Below, piece by piece: positions 15,205 to 20,408 of a DNA stretch of 20,408 bases (within the stretch, counting starts at the first letter, position 1; every line of letters begins with the position of its first letter). The position numbers and the translations under genes were made by a program. The notes beneath the pieces were generated by a model. It had not been told where the DNA came from, made no database searches, and worked only from the letters and a program-made list of their open reading frames with translations. Source of the DNA: CAZKUR01 sp964556005 (GTDB lineage: Bacteria; Bacteroidota; Ignavibacteria; Ignavibacteriales; Ignavibacteriaceae); assembly GCA_964556005.1 (NCBI GenBank), contig CAZKUR010000070.1, forward strand, positions 1 through 20,408, written 5' to 3'.

Positions 15205-16182
15205 ATGCGAGCAATAATACCTGTCGCCGGGATCGGAACAAGACTAAAACCACATACGTATTCAACACCAAAAGTACTGCTGAATGTAGGCGGAAAACCT
15301 ATTCTCAGCCACATACTCGATAAGCTGCTTGAGGAAGGAATTAAAAAAGCAACATTTGTAATCGGGCATCTTGGCGATCAAATTGAAAATTATGTTAAGA
15401 AAAATTATTCATCCATTAAGTCCGATTTTATTGAACAGGAAACTATGGAAGGCCTCGGTCATGCAATCTACACTTCAATTCCGACTTTTGACGATGATGA
15501 GATCTTTATAATTCTCGGCGATACTATCTTCGATGTGAATTTAAAAGATGTTTTGAAGAAGAAGCAGTCATCACTCGGAGTCAAGGAAGTTGAAGATCCA
15601 CGCAGGTTTGGTGTTGCGGTTATGACAGACGGTTATGTAACAAGGCTTGTTGAAAAGCCGCAAGAACCGGTTTCAAATTTAGCTTTGGTCGGACTCTACT
15701 ATATTTCCAATTCCGATATTTTGGTAAGCTCTTTGAAAAAATTAGTTGAAAAAGATATTCGCACAAAAGGGGAGCTACAGTTAACCGATGCTTTACAGCT
15801 AATGATTGAAGCCGGTGAAAAGATAACAACTTTTCCTGTCGATGGATGGTATGATTGCGGTAAACCTGAAACTCTTCTTTCAACAAATCAGTTTTTATTG
15901 GAGAGAAAAAACTTTTCGAAAAATTATGCAAACGTGGTTATAAATAAACCGGTTTTTATTTCAAAAGATGCAGTGATTGAAAATTCGGTTATCGGTCCAT
16001 ATACAACTATTGATGCCGGCTGTTATATATCAAACTGTATTATTAAAAATTCAATAGTCGGTAACAATTCGCAGGTTTCGCAGTCGCTGTTGGAAAACTC
16101 AATAATTGGGAATAATTCCATAGTCAAAGGTGTTTTTAAAAGATTGAATTCCGGAGATTCTTCGGAAATAGAATTTTATTAA
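15205..16182 (+). CDS. Sugar-phosphate nucleotidyltransferase with left-handed beta-helix tail
   Basis: This 325-residue enzyme of the RmlA/GlmU/mannose-1-phosphate guanylyltransferase family transfers a nucleotidyl group to a sugar 1-phosphate. The N-terminal GT-A-like domain has the nucleotide loop GIGTRLKPHTYSTPK (9-23, Lys23), the metal aspartate in LGD (104-106), FGV (135-137), EKP (150-152), GELQLTDAL (189-197) and WYDCGK (215-220). From about residue 245 hexapeptide-like repeats (VIENSVIG, IIKNSIVG, LLENSIIG) form a short beta-helix. Such two-part proteins are annotated as glucose-1-phosphate thymidylyltransferase or UDP-sugar pyrophosphorylase homologues; the nucleotide and sugar cannot be decided from sequence alone. 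It lies 32 bases before metK, probably in one transcript. Confidence 0.92.
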   Translation: MRAIIPVAGIGTRLKPHTYSTPKVLLNVGGKPILSHILDKLLEEGIKKATFVIGHLGDQIENYVKKNYSSIKSDFIEQETMEGLGHAIYTSIPTFDDDEIFIILGDTIFDVNLKDVLKKKQSSLGVKEVEDPRRFGVAVMTDGYVTRLVEKPQEPVSNLALVGLYYISNSDILVSSLKKLVEKDIRTKGELQLTDALQLMIEAGEKITTFPVDGWYDCGKPETLLSTNQFLLERKNFSKNYANVVINKPVFISKDAVIENSVIGPYTTIDAGCYISNCIIKNSIVGNNSQVSQSLLENSIIGNNSIVKGVFKRLNSGDSSEIEFY

Positions 16183-16214
16183 TTTTTATAAATTCTTATG
16201 AGGTAAATGTACTT

Positions 16215-17357
16215 ATGTCCTATTTATTTACATCGGAATCGGTTTCCGAAGGTCATCCGGATAAAGTAAGTGATGCAATTTCGGATGGAATACTTGATGC
16301 AATAATTAAACAGGATCCTTTTGCAAGGGTTGCCTGCGAAACTTTCGTGACTACTGGCCTGGTGCTTGTAGGCGGCGAAATTACCACAAGCGCTTATATC
16401 GAAGTGCCCGATATTGTTAGAAAATTAGTTCATGAAATCGGGTACAATAATGCCGAATATAAATTTGATTCCGAATCATGTTCGGTGCTGAATGCGATTC
16501 ATTCACAGTCTCCTGATATTGCAATGGGTGTTGATAAAGGTGGTGCCGGTGACCAGGGAATGATGTTCGGCTATGCATGCAACCAAACGCCGGAGCTTAT
16601 GCCGATGCCGATTATGTATGCTCATAAGTTAGTAAAAAAGCTGGCAGATATTAGAAAAAGAAATAACGGGTTAATGCCGTATCTAAGGCCGGATGCAAAA
16701 TCGCAGGTTACTATTGAATATGATAATGAAAATAAACCGCTCCGGGTTGAAGCAGTGGTAATATCTACACAGCATGATAAAGACGCGAACCAAAAAAAGA
16801 TAAAAGAAGATGCTATCAACTATGTGATTAAAGATGTAATCCCTGAAAAATACCTGGATAAAAAGACTAAGATTTTTGTAAATCCAACAGGTAAATTTGA
16901 AATCGGCGGGCCTCACGGCGACAGCGGATTAACGGGAAGAAAGATTATTGTCGATACTTACGGTGGCTGGGCGCCACACGGCGGTGGAGCATTTTCCGGG
17001 AAAGATCCTTCAAAGGTAGATAGAAGTGCTGCTTATGCTGCAAGGCATATTGCTAAAAATATTGTAGGAGCAAAGCTTGCCAAAGAATGCCTTGTGCAAA
17101 TAGCCTATGCAATCGGAATTGCAAAACCGGTTTCGATATTTATCGATACAAATGGTACCGGGGCAATTCCAGATATGGAGATTTCAAAAATGATCAATAA
17201 AGAAGTTGACCTAACTCCTAAAGGAATAATTGAAAGACTCGATCTTCGAAAACCAATTTACAGGAAAACTTCATCTTACGGACATTTTGGAAGAAAAGAA
17301 AAAGGATTTACCTGGGAACAGTTGGATTTAGTCCCGGTGTTTAAAAATTATTTATAA
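16215..17357 (+). CDS. metK: S-adenosylmethionine synthetase
   Basis: MetK makes S-adenosylmethionine from methionine and ATP in the cytoplasm. The 380-residue length is standard. Signature stretches are SESVSEGHPDKVSDAISDG (7-25), GAGDQG (110-115), the GGPHGDSGLTGRK loop (231-243) and GGGAFSGKDPSKVDRSAAY (256-274). GAGG-like spacing upstream of the ATG (GAGG at 16200-16203, 11 bases away) is loose for a Shine-Dalgarno. The gap of 32 bases from the preceding gene leaves no room for a SAM riboswitch. The ahcY gene starts 18 bases after the stop, so synthesis of SAM and recycling of its product are co-transcribed. Confidence 0.98.
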   Translation: MSYLFTSESVSEGHPDKVSDAISDGILDAIIKQDPFARVACETFVTTGLVLVGGEITTSAYIEVPDIVRKLVHEIGYNNAEYKFDSESCSVLNAIHSQSPDIAMGVDKGGAGDQGMMFGYACNQTPELMPMPIMYAHKLVKKLADIRKRNNGLMPYLRPDAKSQVTIEYDNENKPLRVEAVVISTQHDKDANQKKIKEDAINYVIKDVIPEKYLDKKTKIFVNPTGKFEIGGPHGDSGLTGRKIIVDTYGGWAPHGGGAFSGKDPSKVDRSAAYAARHIAKNIVGAKLAKECLVQIAYAIGIAKPVSIFIDTNGTGAIPDMEISKMINKEVDLTPKGIIERLDLRKPIYRKTSSYGHFGRKEKGFTWEQLDLVPVFKNYL

Positions 17358-17375
17358 AAAAATATAGGAATAGAA

Positions 17376-18701
17376 ATGAACCAAGTTGCAAGCAAAGATG
17401 TTAAAAATCTTAATTACAAAGTAAAAGATATTTCCCTGGCCGATTGGGGAAGAAAAGAAATAAAATTAGCCGAAGCCGAAATGCCCGGCTTAATGGCATT
17501 GCGAGAAGAATATAAAGATAAAAAACCTCTAAAAGGTTCAAGAATTGCAGGCTGCCTTCATATGACTATTCAGACTGCAGTTTTGATCGAAACCTTAGTT
17601 GAGTTAGGTGCCGATGTTAGATGGTCGTCATGCAATATTTTCTCTACCCAGGATCATGCCGCTGCTGCAATTGCTGCGGCAGGAATACCGGTCTTCGCCT
17701 GGAAGGGTGAAACTCTTGAAGAATATGATTGGTGTATCGATCAAACACTATTTTTCGGAGACGATAAGAAACCGTTAACTATGATACTTGATGACGGCGG
17801 CGATTTGACAAATACGATTTTAGATAAATATCCCGAATTGGTTGAAAGCGTTAAAGGAATTTCCGAAGAAACTACAACCGGTGTTCATAGATTATATGAT
17901 AGAATGAATAAAGGTACATTACCAATTCCTGCTTTTAACGTGAATGATTCGGTTACCAAATCAAAATTCGATAATAAGTATGGTTGCAGGGAATCTCTTG
18001 TTGATGCAATAAGAAGAGCCACCGATTTAATGTTGGCCGGAAAAACTGCTGTTGTTTGCGGATATGGTGATGTTGGCAAAGGTTCCGCCGAGTCTCTGGC
18101 AAAAGCTGGCGTTAGAGTTACAGTTACTGAGGTTGATCCGATTTGTGCTCTTCAGGCAGCAATGAACGGTTTCCAGGTTAAAAAACTCGAAAACGTTGTT
18201 GGTGAAGTTGATATTGTTGTTACTGCAACCGGCAATTCTAATATTGTTACCGGCAAGCATTTTAAAAAGATGAAGGATAAAGCCATTGTCTGCAACATCG
18301 GCCACTTTGATAATGAAATTGATATGGCATGGTTGATTAAAAATTACGGCAGCACAAGAGATACAATTAAGCCACAGGTAGATAAATATACAATCGACGG
18401 AAAAGATATTATTGTTTTGGCTGAAGGCCGTCTAGTTAATCTTGGCTGCGCAATGGGCCATCCGTCTTTCGTTATGTCAAATTCGTTTACGAACCAGGTG
18501 CTCGCACAGATTGAGCTATGGACAAACCACGATAAATATAAGAATAAAGTTTATGTTCTGCCAAAACATTTGGATGAAAAAGTAGCACAACTGCACTTGC
18601 CAAAATTAGGTGTGGAATTGGAAACTTTGACGCAGGAACAAGCTGATTACATTGGGGTTCCGGTTAATGGACCGTTCAAGCCTGATTATTATAGGTATTA
18701 G
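17376..18701 (+). CDS. ahcY: Adenosylhomocysteinase
   Basis: AhcY splits S-adenosylhomocysteine into adenosine and homocysteine, removing the product inhibitor of methyltransferases. The 441-residue protein has the early substrate-domain stretch GSRIAGCLHMTIQTAVL (54-70), SSCNIFSTQDHAAAAIA (84-100), the NAD-binding GYGDVGKG (229-236) and the conserved end KPDYYRY. The catalytic-region lysine and aspartate (NDSVTKSKFDN, 190-200) are present. AGGAA at 17366-17370, 5 bases before the ATG, is a clear ribosome binding site. It follows metK by 18 bases. Downstream lie only decayed reading frames. Confidence 0.98.
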   Translation: MNQVASKDVKNLNYKVKDISLADWGRKEIKLAEAEMPGLMALREEYKDKKPLKGSRIAGCLHMTIQTAVLIETLVELGADVRWSSCNIFSTQDHAAAAIAAAGIPVFAWKGETLEEYDWCIDQTLFFGDDKKPLTMILDDGGDLTNTILDKYPELVESVKGISEETTTGVHRLYDRMNKGTLPIPAFNVNDSVTKSKFDNKYGCRESLVDAIRRATDLMLAGKTAVVCGYGDVGKGSAESLAKAGVRVTVTEVDPICALQAAMNGFQVKKLENVVGEVDIVVTATGNSNIVTGKHFKKMKDKAIVCNIGHFDNEIDMAWLIKNYGSTRDTIKPQVDKYTIDGKDIIVLAEGRLVNLGCAMGHPSFVMSNSFTNQVLAQIELWTNHDKYKNKVYVLPKHLDEKVAQLHLPKLGVELETLTQEQADYIGVPVNGPFKPDYYRY

Positions 18702-18706
18702 TTATT

Positions 18707-18942
18707 ATGAGTCAGGAAGTTGAAAATTTCTATTCTCTTGTTCCCAATTGTGATGCGCTCAGAGAGTGGGATAGAAATACTATCATAAACCTACGGAGAA
18801 AGAAATAAGGGAATTTTTAAACTTTTGAAAGGAAATTTATAATATATGGAAACGAAATAATTCGATTTTCGACTTTGATTATACTGAAAATAAAATAAAG
18901 GTACGCAAAGCTTTAATTGAAAAATTTGGTATCAGAGCTTGA
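18707..18942 (+). pseudogene. Decayed small gene(s) downstream of ahcY
   Basis: Pieces of protein-like sequence lie in two frames. An ATG at 18707 opens 33 codons (MSQEVENFYSLVPNCDALRE at the start) ending at 18808. From 18775, in a different frame, comes KYYHKPTEKEIREFLNF, then a TGA at 18826, then KEIYNIWKRNNSIFDFDYTE and onward to KFGIRA and a TGA at 18940. The second frame has coherent composition across its internal stop, which suggests a former gene broken by a frameshift and a nonsense change. I do not recognise the family. Its end touches the start of the nucleotidyltransferase remnant (TTGA overlap at 18939), like a two-gene unit. It may instead be non-coding. Confidence 0.4.
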
Positions 18943-19493
18943 TTGAATTTGGGAAGACATTAAATCATATTGATAAATTCTGAGAAAAGGAAAATATTAA
19001 ATATGCTGTGATAGGCGGAGTAGCTGTTATAACTTACGGATATCAAAGAACTACTAAGAATATAGATGTTACTATTCTTTGTAAGCTGGAAGAAATGAAA
19101 GAAATTCACAATAAATTTATTAATGAGTTTACTCCGCTTTTTGATAATTCCTTGGATTTTTTCTCAAAAAATTTCGTGCTTCCTTCTATAGATAAAAAAA
19201 CCAATTTAAAAATTTATTTCGCCGCTGGGCTTACTATATTTAATGATACAATAATCCAAAGAAGAAAAGGGATAAAATTAGGGGAAGGTGAGTTTTATAT
19301 TTGTACTTTTAAGGATTTAATTATTTATAAGCTGTTTGCTGGGCGTTACCTGGATTTGGGAGTTGTTCAAATGTTGGTGGAACATAATAAAGGTGCTTTC
19401 GACAAAAAATATTTATTCCAAACAGCTGAAAAATTCGGAGAACTTGAAAGGGAAGATATCATGGAAAATTTAAATAAATTTTTAAATCAATAA
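18939..19493 (+). pseudogene. Broken MNT/AbiEii-like nucleotidyltransferase
   Basis: The open part (from GTG 19008) matches nucleotidyltransferase-fold proteins of the MNT/AbiEii kind: IGGVAVITYGYQRTTKNID, then FKDLIIYKLFAGR. The GG and R/T positions are kept, but the usual DxD of the metal site reads NID, an Asp-to-Asn change. Reading the same frame upstream gives LIEFGKTLNHIDKF, a TGA at 18981-18983, then EKENIKYAVIGG. Family members usually have this helix in front of the GG strand, so the TGA appears to interrupt a longer gene. The only start after the TGA is GTG 19008, inside the first strand of the fold. The 3' end overlaps the convergent epimerase gene by 12 bases. Family members often act as toxin or abortive-infection partners; here the gene looks inactive. 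Confidence 0.6.
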
Positions 19494-20399
19494 ATCCTTC
19501 AAAGCATCTTCCAAATCTTCATATTTGAATTTATAACCACTGTCAATCAGCTTCTTTGGATTCATCTTTATGCTGGCTGTAATCGATTCACTCATTTCAC
19601 CCAAAATTATTTTTAAAATAAACTTTGAAACTCTAAAATAAGAAGGACGATTTATAATTTTTCCGAATGTTTTAACGAATTGCTTCATTGTGACTAAATC
19701 AGGTGCGCATATATTATATATGCCGTAAACTTTTTCATCATCAAGACTTTTCAAATAAATTTTTACAACGTCATTAATATGAACCCAGGGAAACCATTGA
19801 TTTCCGCTTCCGATATATCCGCCTGCATAATACTTAAACTGACGTTTCATGGTTTTTAGAATTTCCGCATCGAGGCTTAATACAATACCCGATCTCAGAA
19901 TCACACTCCGCAATCCAACACTTTTAGCATTTATTGCAGCCGATTCCCACTTTTTGCAAACTTCAGCCAAAAAATCATTTCCTGGCATGCTATCTTCATA
20001 CAATTCCTCATCATCTCTATCTCCATAATATCCCGCAGCAGAAGAGGAAATAAATATTTTCGGTTTATTTGGGACCTTCTCAATTGCATTTATCAGGTTC
20101 TTTGTGCTCAATTCCCGGCTTTCAAGAATTGTTTTTTTATATACCGTATTCCATCGATGCGCCTGTAAATTTGCACCTGCAAGATGAATTATCGCATCTT
20201 TATTATTTAACAAATATCCCCAATCGCCGGGATAATAATAATTCCATTCAAAGTATTCTTTTGCGCCTGGAATACGCTTCTTTGCTTTTTCAATGTTTGT
20301 AGTAAATATTGTAAGTGCGTCTTTCCGTTCAATAAGCGATTTGCACAAATTTCTCCCAATAAGACCGGTTGCACCTGTTATAAGGATTTTTTTTGGCAT
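19482..20399 (-). CDS. TIGR01777/YfcH-like NAD-dependent epimerase
   Basis: This 305-residue protein is an atypical short-chain dehydrogenase/epimerase of the TIGR01777 group (E. coli YfcH, plant SulA/GC1 homologues). The N-terminus has the NAD(P)-binding GATGLIG (9-15). Further family stretches are IHLAGANL (71-78), SSSAAGYYGDR (118-128), and GSGNQWFPWVHINDVV (197-212). The C-terminal DUF1731-like part is complete, ending in EDLEDALKDLLI. The substrate of the group is not known. The ATG at 20399 lies 9 bases from the window edge, so an upstream promoter or partner cannot be seen. Its 3' end overlaps the nucleotidyltransferase remnant by 12 bases on the opposite strand. Confidence 0.93.
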   Translation of the reverse strand: MPKKILITGATGLIGRNLCKSLIERKDALTIFTTNIEKAKKRIPGAKEYFEWNYYYPGDWGYLLNNKDAIIHLAGANLQAHRWNTVYKKTILESRELSTKNLINAIEKVPNKPKIFISSSAAGYYGDRDDEELYEDSMPGNDFLAEVCKKWESAAINAKSVGLRSVILRSGIVLSLDAEILKTMKRQFKYYAGGYIGSGNQWFPWVHINDVVKIYLKSLDDEKVYGIYNICAPDLVTMKQFVKTFGKIINRPSYFRVSKFILKIILGEMSESITASIKMNPKKLIDSGYKFKYEDLEDALKDLLI

Positions 20400-20408
20400 A
20401 AAAATTTA

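Noticed and set aside
16183..16214. SAM or SAH riboswitch in front of metK or ahcY
   Set aside because: The gaps are only 32 and 18 bases, too short for any known SAM or SAH riboswitch, and the upstream gene runs up to them.
1..20408. CRISPR array, tRNA/rRNA genes, insertion sequences or prophage genes
   Set aside because: No regularly spaced repeats, no cloverleaf-like sequence, no transposase, integrase or terminal inverted repeats of IS type were seen.

Overview
The window is AT-rich DNA of bacterial chromosome type. Gene content and style fit the Bacteroidota/Ignavibacteriota/Chlorobi side of the tree. The clues are a DUF4159 protein with a short signal peptide ending in Ala-Gln next to a very long DUF4175 protein, an IspH of the long cyanobacterial/plant-like form, few Shine-Dalgarno sequences, and many ATG starts in AT-rich leaders. 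The lineage is an inference from these traits; no marker gene was compared.

Layout. 1-900: candidate regulatory inverted repeat and hairpin, then an unrecognised acidic protein with a four-cysteine cluster. 929-1884 (minus): a VOC/PhnB-like protein and an EVE-domain protein. 2097-2750: a Prx6-type peroxiredoxin, divergent from the EVE gene. 2751-3250: about 500 bases without a convincing gene, holding a run of inverted repeats, a possible 29-codon reading frame and a strong 23-base inverted repeat. 3251-7332: exported DUF4159 protein and a 1128-residue membrane-anchored DUF4175 protein. 7520-12623: a signalling block (PAS histidine kinase with a damaged ATP site, sigma-54 activator response regulator, STAS protein, double-receiver PP2C phosphatase). 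12629-13702 (minus): prfA. 13886-18701: ispH, a sugar-phosphate nucleotidyltransferase, metK and ahcY. 18702-19493: decayed reading frames ending in a broken MNT-type nucleotidyltransferase. 19482-20399 (minus): a TIGR01777/YfcH-like NAD-dependent epimerase.

How they work together. The four signalling genes combine two classes of output: a sigma-54 activator, and STAS plus SpoIIE/RsbU-type phosphatase as in partner switching. No RsbW-like switch kinase is present in the window. The kinase at the head of the block keeps its phospho-acceptor histidine and DTGKG box but has lost the N-box magnesium asparagine and the GxGLG glycines, which makes it the most interesting gene here. metK and ahcY are 18 bases apart and carry two consecutive steps of the S-adenosylmethionine cycle. 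DUF4159 and DUF4175 genes are commonly found near MoxR/BatA-type cell-envelope clusters, but no such partner lies in this window. The rest is ordinary housekeeping.
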